From Ruminococcus sp. UBA6407 (GTDB taxonomy: Bacteria; Bacillota; Clostridia; Oscillospirales; Ruminococcaceae): a stretch of 64,000 nt of DNA. Positions within the stretch are counted from its first letter, which is position 1. Every line of letters starts with the position of its first letter. The DNA lies in assembly GCA_002438605.1 (NCBI GenBank), contig DJPR01000011.1, forward strand, positions 32,059 through 96,058, in the 5' to 3' direction. Positions 53,775-62,876 of the stretch are shown in pieces. The notes beneath the pieces were generated by a model. That model made no database searches. It was not told the origin of the DNA and saw only the letters and a list, made by a program, of their open reading frames with translations. Both the position numbers and the translations under genes were made by a program.

Positions 53775-55580
53775 ATGTCTGGAAAAATTTTTGCAAAATT
53801 TGGTTCAGCAGTCCTTACAGCTGCAATTGCAGTAAATTCTCTTGCTGTTACAAATGTTTTTTCTAATGCAGCATCAGATGTTTATGAATTCGAGGACGGA
53901 ACAATAACAGGAACCAGTACAACTGTTATGACAGAAGAAAGTGGATATTCAGGTGACGGATATGTTTATATGAAAGATGCGGGAGATACTCTTTCAGTTG
54001 AGGTTGAAGTTCCGTCAGCCGGCATGTATGATGTTACTATATGCTATAATATCCCAACAGCAAGCGGCTCAAAAAAGCAATTTATGTACATTAACGGAGT
54101 AAATCAGGGTGAAATCAGTTTTTCACCAAATGATGCCTTTACTGAAACAAATATAGGTACATTTAAGTTTGCTGCGGGTACTAATGTAATTAAAATTGAA
54201 AGCAGCTGGGGTTGGACTATGTTTGATTATATCAAGCTTGCACCTGCAACACTTCCTGAACTCAGCTGTTCAAGTGAGTTATCTGATAAGTCAGCAACAA
54301 AAGAAACTAAAAGTCTTATGAATTATCTTGCGTCTGTTTTTGGAAATAACATTATTTCAGGTCAGCAGGAATATTATGGTACTTCAAGAGAAGATGAGTT
54401 TGACTATATTTATAATCTCTCTGGTAAGTATCCTGCAATCAAAGGCTTTGACTTTGGAGATACCTGTCCTCTTTATGCATGGGATGATGGTGCAACAAAT
54501 AGAATTATAAATTGGGTAAATGATAAGGGCGGTATTGCAACTGCAAGCTGGCATGTAAATGTACCTACAAAGATGGACGATTATACATTGGGTTCATCTC
54601 TCAGCTGGGATAAAACAACATATACACAGAATACTGATTTTGTTACTGCAAACGTTTTGAAGGAAGGTACTGTTGAGCATGATTATTTTCTTCTTGCTGT
54701 AGATAATCTTGCAAAGGAACTTCTTAAATTGCAGGACGCAAATGTTCCTCTTATTTTCAGACCATTCCATGAAGCAGAGGGCAATGGCGGAGAAAATGGT
54801 GAAGGAGCTTGGTTCTGGTGGTCAAAGGAGGGTGCAGAGGTATACAAGGATTTATACAAATATCTGTACCAGCTTTTAACAGAAGAATACGGACTTCATA
54901 ATCTTATCTGGGAATTTAACAGTTATACATACAGTACATCATACGCATGGTATCCGGGTACAGAATATGTTGATATTATAGGATATGATAAGTATAATGC
55001 AAAGAACTGGAATACAGGAGCTGTTGCTCCGAATGAGAGTGCTATTTCAGGAATTTTCTATTCATTGTTTAATATGTATGGCAATGACGGAAAAATGATT
55101 GCTATGGCTGAAAATGATACAATTCCTAATCTTGACAATCTTATTACAGAAAAAGCAGGCTGGCTGTATTTCTGTCCATGGTACGGCGAACATCTTATGG
55201 ACACAAATTACAATAATCCTGAAACATTAACGGAAATTTACAAGAGCGATTATGTAATTACTCTTGATGAGCTTCCAAAGGATTTGTATACTAATTCTTC
55301 ATCACCTGACAAGCCGACCAACCCTACAACATCTCAAACTGAACCTTCAACTTCGGAATCTAAGGTTATATATGGTGATGCAAACTGTGATGAGTCAGTT
55401 GATATTTCCGATGCTGTATTAATTAAGTGTTATCTTATAAACAGCAAGAAGTATGCTCTTTCTGAACAAGGACTTAAAAATGCTGATGTACATGCAGCAG
55501 GAAACGGTGTAAATGCACAAGATGCAGTTGCAGTTCAGAAGTACGTTATAAAAAGCATAGATGCTCTTCCTGTAGCATAA
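53775..55580 (+). CDS. Secreted GH26 beta-mannanase with CBM35-like module and dockerin
   Basis: 601 residues: signal peptide (about 1-33), CBM35-like beta-sandwich (about 36-155, from YEFEDGTITG to FDYIKLAP), GH26 catalytic domain (about 160-505), Pro/Thr/Ser linker (about 508-540) and type I dockerin (about 543-598; calcium loop GDANCDESVDISDA and NADVHAAGNGVNAQDA). GH26 acid/base Glu333 lies in FRPFHEAEG and the nucleophile Glu446 in MAENDT. It would cut beta-mannan outside the cell and join a cohesin-bearing scaffold. Good GGGAGG site; terminator at 55608. Confidence 0.94.
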   Translation: MSGKIFAKFGSAVLTAAIAVNSLAVTNVFSNAASDVYEFEDGTITGTSTTVMTEESGYSGDGYVYMKDAGDTLSVEVEVPSAGMYDVTICYNIPTASGSKKQFMYINGVNQGEISFSPNDAFTETNIGTFKFAAGTNVIKIESSWGWTMFDYIKLAPATLPELSCSSELSDKSATKETKSLMNYLASVFGNNIISGQQEYYGTSREDEFDYIYNLSGKYPAIKGFDFGDTCPLYAWDDGATNRIINWVNDKGGIATASWHVNVPTKMDDYTLGSSLSWDKTTYTQNTDFVTANVLKEGTVEHDYFLLAVDNLAKELLKLQDANVPLIFRPFHEAEGNGGENGEGAWFWWSKEGAEVYKDLYKYLYQLLTEEYGLHNLIWEFNSYTYSTSYAWYPGTEYVDIIGYDKYNAKNWNTGAVAPNESAISGIFYSLFNMYGNDGKMIAMAENDTIPNLDNLITEKAGWLYFCPWYGEHLMDTNYNNPETLTEIYKSDYVITLDELPKDLYTNSSSPDKPTNPTTSQTEPSTSESKVIYGDANCDESVDISDAVLIKCYLINSKKYALSEQGLKNADVHAAGNGVNAQDAVAVQKYVIKSIDALPVA

Positions 55581-55607
55581 TACAACTTTTATGTGGTACG
55601 ATCTATA

Positions 55608-55647
55608 CAAAAGCCGTCAGTTCATTAATTTGAGCTGGCGGCTTTTG
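55608..55647. terminator. Terminator between mannanase and coaC
   Basis: CAAAAGCCGTCAGTTCA and TTGAGCTGGCGGCTTTTG form an about 17-bp imperfect stem between convergent genes; it ends on T-rich sequence on both strands. Confidence 0.8.
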
Positions 55648-55648
55648 A

Positions 55649-56185
55649 TTAGTTTAGTAATTCCTCAACTTTATTAACTATGTCATTAATATCTGCTAAA
55701 GCACCCTTTCCTGTATCTCCGCAGGCAAGAAGTGCATTTCTTGGTTCAACAAAATGGTATCCGAGTTTTTTCAGTCTTGCAATGTTTTTCTGAGTTACAG
55801 CATTTTCATACATTGCAGTATTCATAGCAGGACAAACTATTACAGGCTTGTCCTTGAAAGCAAGCAAAGAAGAAGTAAGCATATCATCTGCAAACCCATG
55901 AGATGCTTTTGCAATAAAGTTTGCGGTTGCAGGAGCAATTAAAAATAAATCTGCTTTATGAGCAACTGCAATATGATTTACTTCAGATGGGTTATCCTCA
56001 TCAAATAAGTCGGTGTAGACTTTATTTTTTGTTAATGTTTGAATTGTCAGAGGAGTTATAAATTCAATAGCTGACTTTGTCATAATTGCGGTAACACTAT
56101 ATCCCAGCTTTGTGATTTTATTAGCAATGTCGGCAGCTTTGTAAGCTGCAATACTTCCTGTAATACCAAGAGCAATATTCTTCAT
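55649..56185 (-). CDS. coaC: Phosphopantothenoylcysteine decarboxylase
   Basis: 178 residues. Flavoprotein decarboxylating PPC to 4'-phosphopantetheine in coenzyme A synthesis. Seen: ALGITGSIAAYKAADI (FMN), active His in VNHIAVAHKAD, PAMNTAMYEN and the substrate-clamp Cys in LACGDTGKGAL. In most bacteria it is fused to CoaB (Dfp); here the ATG overlaps the coaB stop as ATGA. It lies downstream of coaB, reversing the domain order of Dfp. Confidence 0.94.
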   Translation of the reverse strand: MKNIALGITGSIAAYKAADIANKITKLGYSVTAIMTKSAIEFITPLTIQTLTKNKVYTDLFDEDNPSEVNHIAVAHKADLFLIAPATANFIAKASHGFADDMLTSSLLAFKDKPVIVCPAMNTAMYENAVTQKNIARLKKLGYHFVEPRNALLACGDTGKGALADINDIVNKVEELLN

Positions 56186-56925
56186 ATATTATCTATCCTT
56201 TCCATAACAGCAGATACAATTCCTTTTGCTATTTCATGCTTTGTTGAAAACTCTGATTTTCTTCCGTCCTTATGCAATAAAAATCCTTTATGAATGTCTG
56301 ATTTTATATTGACTGCATCATTTGCAAGAACAAAATCGCAGTTATTATTATTCATAAGAGCTTCAGCTACGTTGAATAAAGTGTTTAAGTCTACGTTATT
56401 AAGAAGTTTAAATCCGACCAATATTGTTTCGGGAGAAAGTTTTTTAAACATTGGCAGAATTTTAGGCGTTTTTTCCAGCAAAATTATAGGTGACTCTATG
56501 CTTGATGATATTTTTTTGTTTTGCTTAATAAGATTATTTTCATCAAAAGCCTGTTCAATTGAGAAATCGTTTATACAGTCTGCTTTATTAAGTGACCTTG
56601 ATACGCTTGAAATATCAGCCACTGACTTAACACGATAATCACTTACTGCCATGCTGTGTATTACAGCGTCTATCTTTTCATTTTGAAACAAATTTATAAC
56701 AGCAGTTTCAAGGTCGGCTACGCTTTCTATGGTTATTATTTTAGCTTTTTTTGCAGCAGGGTTAAATGAATTTTCGGCACAAATATAGTATATATTATTA
56801 ATCATTGGACTTTTTTCAAATTCATCTGCAATAAGACTTCCAAGTCTGCCTGTTCCTGTATTTGTTATACTGCGTACACCGTCTATAGTTTCAGTTGTTC
56901 CTCCGGCTGTAATTAGTATGTTCAT
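56182..56925 (-). CDS. coaB: Phosphopantothenate--cysteine ligase
   Basis: 247 residues. Joins phosphopantothenate and cysteine. Seen: NILITAGGTTETIDGVRSI, NTGTGRLGSLIADEF, and a C-terminal AVMERI; the layout is of the stand-alone CoaB type seen in streptococci and other anaerobes. The promoter at 57000 drives coaB-coaC. Confidence 0.9.
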   Translation of the reverse strand: MNILITAGGTTETIDGVRSITNTGTGRLGSLIADEFEKSPMINNIYYICAENSFNPAAKKAKIITIESVADLETAVINLFQNEKIDAVIHSMAVSDYRVKSVADISSVSRSLNKADCINDFSIEQAFDENNLIKQNKKISSSIESPIILLEKTPKILPMFKKLSPETILVGFKLLNNVDLNTLFNVAEALMNNNNCDFVLANDAVNIKSDIHKGFLLHKDGRKSEFSTKHEIAKGIVSAVMERIDNI

Positions 56926-56952
56926 TTCAAAGCTCCTTACTATTTGTTTTTG

Positions 56953-56993
56953 TAAAAGGCAATACCATACAAAAGTTGTGCAGTGTTGTCATA
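56953..56993. repeat. Dispersed palindromic repeat, short copy
   Basis: AAAAGGCAATACCATACAA and TTGTGCAGTGTTGTC, imperfect. It lies between coaB and its promoter, in the coaB leader. Confidence 0.65.
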
Positions 56994-56999
56994 AGTATT

Positions 57000-57027
57000 A
57001 TTATAAATATTTACAAGCATAATTCAA
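57000..57027 (-). promoter_or_regulatory. Promoter for coaB-coaC
   Basis: Minus strand TTGAAT, 16 nt, TATAAT. Confidence 0.6.
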
Positions 57028-57060
57028 GTATATTTTGTATTATTAATGGTAAATTTACAA

Positions 57061-57110
57061 TTAAGGCAATACCGCACAAAGCACGCCAAAAGGTTTTATG
57101 CGATATTATT
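57061..57110. repeat. Dispersed palindromic repeat, short copy
   Basis: TTAAGGCAATACCGCACAAAGC at the left; right half decayed to TATGCGATATTATT. Confidence 0.7.
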
Positions 57111-57141
57111 TATTGAAAACTATACAAATTTTTATAAATAT

Positions 57142-57149
57142 GGTATAAT
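57142..57149 (+). promoter_or_regulatory. Extended -10 promoter for SGNH gene
   Basis: TGGTATAAT (extended -10) about 34 nt before the SGNH start; no strong -35. Confidence 0.5.
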
Positions 57150-57182
57150 TAAGACAATCTATAAAATGGGAGTATGAACAAA

Positions 57183-58343
57183 ATGAATGACAATAACTGC
57201 AAATGGGTAACAGCATGGGGTAATGCAATTTCAATAGCAGAACGCCGTCCTGAAAATTATGCTAAAAACCTCACTTTGCGTTATCCAATTAAGATGATGC
57301 TTGATGCTGATGAAATCCGTATAACATTAGATAACTTTTGCGGAACTGAACCTGTAACAATTACTTGCGTTGAAATTGCAAGGTCTGACGGAACAGATAA
57401 AATTGATACAGAAACTATTTCTGTTGTTACTTTCAGCGGTAAACAATCTGTAGAAATTCAGGCAGGTGAACGCATAAAGAGCGATTCAATTAAATTCAGC
57501 GTGAAAAAGGACGAATTTATTGCCGTAAGCATATATTTTGCTGATTTTACGGAAATGCGTTCGGGTGTAGTGATTACAGGGCCGCTTTCAAAGGGATATT
57601 TTGCAGTTGGCAATCAGATAAGCAGTGAAGTTCTTGATATTAATACCTCAAAGAAAACGAACACAATATATTTTTTGAGTGATGTTGAAGTTCTTACATC
57701 ACAGGAAAATCGTACAGTAATTTGCTTTGGAGATTCAATTACCGCACAGGCATGGCCTGATTATCTTATTCAGCGTACACTTGAAACAGGCAATGGCAGA
57801 ACCGCAGTAATTCGCAAGGCTGCAAGCGGAACCCGTATTTTAAGACAATATGACAATATTACATATGATTCATACGGCTTGAAGGGTTCGGTAAGATTTC
57901 CCAGAGAAACAGATGTTTCGGGTGCCGATACTGTAATTATCCAGCATGGAATCAACGATATTATACATCCTGTAGGAGTTGAAATAAATAAATTTCGTCC
58001 ATGGACTGACCTCCCGAGTGCAGAAGAAATGATTGAGGGATTCAGGGAATATATAAAAGTATCTCGTGAAAAAGGACTTAAAGTATATATAGGCACATTG
58101 TTGCCCATTGAGGGTTGGCGTACTTATGCGTATTTTCGTGAAATGCTTCGATATGAAGTGAATGAATGGATACGCACAACAGATGAAATTGACGGCTGTA
58201 TTGACTTTGACCTTGCTGTTTGCGACCCATTGCGTCCGCAGGCATTTGCTAATGGTTATGACAGCGGAGATCATCTGCATCCAAGTTTGTCGGCGTATAA
58301 GCGCATGGCAGATGAAGTGCCTGAAAGCATATTGCTGAAATAG
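57183..58343 (+). CDS. SGNH/GDSL hydrolase
   Basis: About 386 residues. An N-terminal beta-rich module (to about 175) precedes an SGNH domain with block I FGDSITAQ (catalytic Ser about 187), block III GINDI and block V DHLHPS. Such enzymes deacetylate or cut ester bonds; carbohydrate esterases are common in this layout. No signal peptide is seen, so it may act inside the cell. ATG 57183 is preferred, 10 nt from GGGAG; ATG 57174 sits 1 nt from it. Confidence 0.85.
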   Translation: MNDNNCKWVTAWGNAISIAERRPENYAKNLTLRYPIKMMLDADEIRITLDNFCGTEPVTITCVEIARSDGTDKIDTETISVVTFSGKQSVEIQAGERIKSDSIKFSVKKDEFIAVSIYFADFTEMRSGVVITGPLSKGYFAVGNQISSEVLDINTSKKTNTIYFLSDVEVLTSQENRTVICFGDSITAQAWPDYLIQRTLETGNGRTAVIRKAASGTRILRQYDNITYDSYGLKGSVRFPRETDVSGADTVIIQHGINDIIHPVGVEINKFRPWTDLPSAEEMIEGFREYIKVSREKGLKVYIGTLLPIEGWRTYAYFREMLRYEVNEWIRTTDEIDGCIDFDLAVCDPLRPQAFANGYDSGDHLHPSLSAYKRMADEVPESILLK

Positions 58344-58351
58344 TGACATAT

Positions 58352-58384
58352 AAAAATGGGAACATTGCTGTTCCCATTTTTTTC
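58352..58384. terminator. Terminator between SGNH and valS
   Basis: AAAATGGGAAC/GTTCCCATTTT, 11-bp stem with a 6-nt loop; T-runs on both strands, so it serves both convergent genes. Confidence 0.93.
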
Positions 58385-58385
58385 A

Positions 58386-61004
58386 TTATTTATATTTTTC
58401 AATGGACTGCATGATTTTTGCCATTTTTTCTTCTGCTTTTGCAAGCTTAGCTTTTTCAGCTTCAATAAGTTTTTCAGGAGCTTTAGCAATAAATCCCTGA
58501 TTACTGAGTTTGCCGCTGAGGAAGTCTATATCCTTTTGAACCTTGGCACGTTCCTTGTCAAGACGTGCAAGTTCCTTTTCCTTGTCAACAAGCTCATTCA
58601 TAGGAATGAAGATTCTTGCAGAATCCGTAACCGCATTAGCTGAATCAGGAATATCAAATTTATCTCCGATTTCAACAGATGAAGCGGAAGCCAGCTTTTC
58701 AAAGAAAACAGAGCATGAATTAAATAATTCTGCGTCAGCAGTTTCAATAAACAGCTTAGCCTTAACTGACGGAGGGACATTCATATCTGTTCGTGTATTT
58801 CTTACAGCTTTAACAGCAGCAATAATTTTTTCAAAGCTTTTTTCCTCATTTTCAAATGAGAGTGATTCATCAAATACAGGATAATCCTCAAGCATAATCA
58901 TGCTTGCACCATTTGTAAGAACCTGCCAGATTTCCTCGGTGATGAATGGCATAAACGGGTGGAGAAGCTTCAGCATTCCCTGCATTGCCCAGACCAGAAC
59001 AGCCTGAGCTGTTGCCTTGGTTTCGCCACCTGTCTGAATTCTCGGCTTTGTAAGCTCAATGTACCAGTCACAGTAAATATCCCAGATAAAGTCGTATATT
59101 TTGGTGGAAGCTATACCAAGCTCAAAGCCGGAGAGATTGTCATTTACTTCTTTAGCCAGCTTATTGAACTTGTTTATAAGCCACTTGTCCTCAAGATTAA
59201 GGTTTTCAGGAAGTCCCTTAAACTCAAAATCATCAGGGAGATTCATCATGATGAAACGTGATGCATTCCAAAGCTTGTTTGCAAAGTTTCTTGCAGCCTT
59301 AACCTTATCATCCATATAACGCATATCATTTCCGGGAGAATTACCTGTTGCAAGCATAAATCTCAATGCGTCAGCACCGTATTCGTCAATGACTTCAAGA
59401 GGGTCAATACCGTTTCCGAGAGATTTGGACATTTTGCGTCCCTGAGAATCACGGACAAGACCATGTATGAGAACTGTATCGAAAGGAACATCACCCATAT
59501 TTTCAAGTCCGCTGAACATCATTCTTACAACCCAGAAGAAAATGATGTCATAGCCTGTAACGAGTGTATTAGTAGGGTAGAAATATTTTAAATCATCAGT
59601 TTGGTCAGGCCAGCCGAGTGTTGAAAACGGCCATAATGCAGAGCTGAACCATGTATCCAAGGTATCAGGGTCCTGTCTCATTTCCTTTCCGCATTTAGGA
59701 CACTTTGCACTGTTTTCCTTTGTAACAACCATTTCACCGCATTCATCACAATAAAATGCAGGGATGCGGTGTCCCCACCAAAGCTGACGGGAGATACACC
59801 AGTCTTTGATATTTTCAAGCCAATGGAAATAAATCTTGTCAAAACGCTCAGGAACAAACTTTGTTTTCCTGTTCTTAACAGCGTCAATGGCAGGCTGTGC
59901 AAGCGGAGCCATTTTTACAAACCACTGCTTTGAAACTCTTGGTTCAACAGTAGTTCCGCAGCGATAGCAGGTTCCTACATTATGGCTGTAATCTTCTATT
60001 TTAACCAATGCTCCTTCAGCTTCAAGGTCATTAACGATAGCCTTTCGTGCTTCATATCTGTCCATTCCGGCATATTTAGGATAATCGTCTGTGATTTTAG
60101 CGTCATCAGTCATGACATTGATAACTTCAAGGTTATGACGAAGTCCTACTTCAAAGTCGTTAGGGTCATGGGCAGGAGTAATCTTTACAACGCCTGTACC
60201 AAAGTCCATTTCAACATAATCATCTGCAACAATAGGTATTTCTCTGTGAACGATAGGAAGAATAACTGTTTTGCCGACCAAATCCTTGTAGCGTTCATCA
60301 TTCGGATTTACTGCAACAGCGGTGTCGCCAAGCAGTGTTTCAGGACGTGTTGTTGCAAGTTCAAGATATTGGTCTGTATCCTTGATTTTGTAGCGAAGGT
60401 GCCAGAAATGACCTGCCTGGTCTTCATATTCAACCTCGGCGTCTGAAATTGAAGTAAGGCAGTGAGGACACCAGTTAATAATTCTTTCGCCTCTGTAAAT
60501 AAGACCTTTTTCGTAATACTTGACAAATACTTCCTTTACGGCTTTATTGCAGCCTTCGTCCATTGTAAAGCGTTCTCTGGACCAGTCGCATGAAGAGCCG
60601 AGCTTTTTAAGCTGTTCAACGATACGTCCGCCGTACTGCTTTTTCCAAGCCCATGCACGTTCCATAAAGCCTTCACGTCCGATATCGTCTTTTGTAACGC
60701 CGTCTTTTTTCATGGCTTCAACAATTTTAGCCTCAGTTGCAATTGATGCATGGTCAGTACCCGGAAGCCAGAGAGCTGAATATCCTGACATTCTCTTCCA
60801 GCGGATAAGAATATCCTGCAATGTTTCATCAAGAGCATGTCCCATATGGAGCTGACCTGTTATGTTCGGAGGCGGAATTACAATAGTATACGGTTTTTTC
60901 TTTGAATCAACTTCGGCATGAAAACAGCCGTTGTCATTCCAAGCCTTGTAAATTCTGTCTTCAAAATCTTTTGGACTGTAAGACTTTGCAAGTTCTTTTG
61001 CCAT
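58386..61004 (-). CDS. valS: Valyl-tRNA synthetase
   Basis: 872 residues. Charges tRNA-Val. Seen: HIGH-type motif NITGQLHMGHALD (about residue 48-60), editing domain (CP1), KMSKSLGNGID (about 530-540), and a C-terminal coiled-coil arm (about 800-870) that binds tRNA. Controlled by the T-box leader at 61050 and promoter at 61387; the start has GGAGAG upstream. Confidence 0.98.
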   Translation of the reverse strand: MAKELAKSYSPKDFEDRIYKAWNDNGCFHAEVDSKKKPYTIVIPPPNITGQLHMGHALDETLQDILIRWKRMSGYSALWLPGTDHASIATEAKIVEAMKKDGVTKDDIGREGFMERAWAWKKQYGGRIVEQLKKLGSSCDWSRERFTMDEGCNKAVKEVFVKYYEKGLIYRGERIINWCPHCLTSISDAEVEYEDQAGHFWHLRYKIKDTDQYLELATTRPETLLGDTAVAVNPNDERYKDLVGKTVILPIVHREIPIVADDYVEMDFGTGVVKITPAHDPNDFEVGLRHNLEVINVMTDDAKITDDYPKYAGMDRYEARKAIVNDLEAEGALVKIEDYSHNVGTCYRCGTTVEPRVSKQWFVKMAPLAQPAIDAVKNRKTKFVPERFDKIYFHWLENIKDWCISRQLWWGHRIPAFYCDECGEMVVTKENSAKCPKCGKEMRQDPDTLDTWFSSALWPFSTLGWPDQTDDLKYFYPTNTLVTGYDIIFFWVVRMMFSGLENMGDVPFDTVLIHGLVRDSQGRKMSKSLGNGIDPLEVIDEYGADALRFMLATGNSPGNDMRYMDDKVKAARNFANKLWNASRFIMMNLPDDFEFKGLPENLNLEDKWLINKFNKLAKEVNDNLSGFELGIASTKIYDFIWDIYCDWYIELTKPRIQTGGETKATAQAVLVWAMQGMLKLLHPFMPFITEEIWQVLTNGASMIMLEDYPVFDESLSFENEEKSFEKIIAAVKAVRNTRTDMNVPPSVKAKLFIETADAELFNSCSVFFEKLASASSVEIGDKFDIPDSANAVTDSARIFIPMNELVDKEKELARLDKERAKVQKDIDFLSGKLSNQGFIAKAPEKLIEAEKAKLAKAEEKMAKIMQSIEKYK

Positions 61005-61049
61005 TAGAATCTCTCCTTAAAAATATTTATGATTTGGTTCAGAAGCAAT

Positions 61050-61380
61050 AAAAACGCCCTGAACCCGTTAATAAGGTTCAGGGCGGACAAAAGTCCGTGT
61101 TACCACCTGAATTCAGAGCATCGCTCTGCACTCTGTGCGGTCTGAAAAAACCGCTTCCCATGTAACGTTGGGATTACGTTGAGGATTACTTTAAACAGAT
61201 AAAAGATCTGATGATTGTTCACCCTCAAAGCTCAGAGGCTACCTTCCGCAGAATTTCAGCAATGACTTTCACCGACCGTCATCTCTCTGGAAGCAGCATT
61301 GTAACGTTTGCAATTTACAAAATGCTGCATTAAGCTGAAAAGAGTCTGCATACTCCTCCTCGTCACAGCTTTTATGATAT
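61050..61380 (-). promoter_or_regulatory. T-box leader of valS
   Basis: Minus strand: stem I region, then the T-box AGGTGGTAACACGGA (near 61095-61109), overlapping the intrinsic terminator CGCCCTGAACC/GGTTCAGGGCG (61055-61085) with TTTTTATT. Uncharged tRNA-Val would favour the antiterminator. A GTA triplet in the 3' side of stem I (AAGGTAGCC) is the likely Val specifier. Confidence 0.93.
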
Positions 61381-61386
61381 GCAGTT

Positions 61387-61415
61387 ATTTTACACTATTA
61401 CTCATAAAAAGTCAA
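61387..61415 (-). promoter_or_regulatory. Promoter for valS
   Basis: Minus strand TTGACT, 17 nt, TAAAAT, ending just before the T-box leader. Confidence 0.8.
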
Positions 61416-61448
61416 TGCTATGCATAAAAGTATATCATAAATTGGGGG

Positions 61449-61477
61449 TTGAAATTATAAAAAAAGTGTGATATACT
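61449..61477 (+). promoter_or_regulatory. Promoter for folC
   Basis: TTGAAA at 61449-61454, 17 nt, TATACT at 61472-61477; divergent from the valS promoter. Confidence 0.7.
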
Positions 61478-61591
61478 AAAAAACGACAAAAAATTACCTG
61501 TTCAGGAAATTCAGGCAGTGCCGCTAAAAAAATTGCAGTTCAGTCAGAGTGACGCAGTCCTGATAATTATTAAAGGTGTGCAGATTTTATT

Positions 61592-62839
61592 ATGAATTAC
61601 GAAGAAGCACAAAATTTTATCAATTCATTTTCAAGGCTGGGAAAAAAGGTTAACGACTTATCAAGAATAAAAAAACTTCTTGATAAACTGGATAATCCTC
61701 AGAATAAGCTGAAATTTGTTCATATAGCAGGAACGAACGGAAAAGGCTCAACCCTGGAATATATAGCAAATGCACTTCAGAATGCAGGGTATACAGTAGG
61801 AAAATTTACATCTCCGTATGTTACGCATTATGCCGACAGAATAAGGGTAAATTCATCTGAAATTGATGAAAAGTCTATTGCGGAAATCTGCGGATTTGTG
61901 GCTGAAAGAGTGGAAAGCAGAGAATTTTCACAGTTTGAAATAACCATGTCAATTGCATTTATATATTTTCTGAGGCAAAAATGCGATGTTGTTGTTTTGG
62001 AAACAGGAATAGGCGGTTTGGTTGATTCAACAAATATAATTGCTCCGCCACTGCTGTCAGTTATTACGTCTGTATCTTATGACCATACGGCAATTCTTGG
62101 TGAAACTCTGGAAGAAATTGCGGAACAGAAAGCAGGAATTATCAAATCAAAAAGCAATGCTGTTATTTCTGTCGATAATGAAGAAGTTTGCAAAGACGTT
62201 GTAAGAAAAAAAGCAGACGAGATGAATGCTGTTCTGACAGAAATAAATATAAATGATATCAGGATTATAAAAAGTGATGTTTTGGGCAATGAGTTTTTCT
62301 ATAAAAATTCAGGCTATACTACCTTTATGGGCGGAATACATCAGATTTATAATGCAGTAACTGCAATAGAAGCATGCGGAATTTTGAAATCAAAGGGATT
62401 TAATATTTCCCATGAGAATATTTCTGATGCTTTAAAATATACGGGAATTCAGGGGAGAATACAGTATTTCAGCGGAAATCCTCCTGTTATTCTTGACGGC
62501 GGGCACAATGTTTCGGGAGCAGAGGCTTTAGCCTGTGTTCTGAGAAAAATAGAGAAAAATAAAATATATACTGCTCTGGGAATGGTAGACGGCAAGGACT
62601 ATGTTCATTCTGCCGGAAAAATTGCTGAGGTTTCAGGGTATGTATGCTGTGTAGACGGATTTTCAAAAACAAGTATTAAAGCAGAGTTATTACAGAATGC
62701 TGTGAAGGGATATATCAAGTCGGATATTTCTGATTATAAAAAAGGAATTGAAAAGGTTAAACAGCTTGCAAAAGAAAATAATGGAGTTGCAGTTGTTTGC
62801 GGTTCGTTATATCTTGTAAGTGCATATCTTAATATGTAA
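61592..62839 (+). CDS. folC: Folylpolyglutamate/dihydrofolate synthase
   Basis: 415 residues. Adds glutamate to folates. Seen: ATP loop IAGTNGKGSTLEYIANAL (about 46-63), FTSPYVTHYADRIRVN, ETGIGGLVDSTN and the C-terminal DGGHNVSGAEAL. Mur-ligase fold. AAAGGTG lies upstream of the ATG. The DUF3048 lipoprotein gene follows after 37 nt. Confidence 0.93.
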   Translation: MNYEEAQNFINSFSRLGKKVNDLSRIKKLLDKLDNPQNKLKFVHIAGTNGKGSTLEYIANALQNAGYTVGKFTSPYVTHYADRIRVNSSEIDEKSIAEICGFVAERVESREFSQFEITMSIAFIYFLRQKCDVVVLETGIGGLVDSTNIIAPPLLSVITSVSYDHTAILGETLEEIAEQKAGIIKSKSNAVISVDNEEVCKDVVRKKADEMNAVLTEININDIRIIKSDVLGNEFFYKNSGYTTFMGGIHQIYNAVTAIEACGILKSKGFNISHENISDALKYTGIQGRIQYFSGNPPVILDGGHNVSGAEALACVLRKIEKNKIYTALGMVDGKDYVHSAGKIAEVSGYVCCVDGFSKTSIKAELLQNAVKGYIKSDISDYKKGIEKVKQLAKENNGVAVVCGSLYLVSAYLNM

Positions 62840-62876
62840 ATCTGCAATAAAATGATAAAATAAGAAGGGTAAATCT

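Noticed and set aside
61508-61560. Possible further repeat copy (CAGGCAGTGCCGC) before folC
   Set aside because: Only a few end bases match and the right end is missing.
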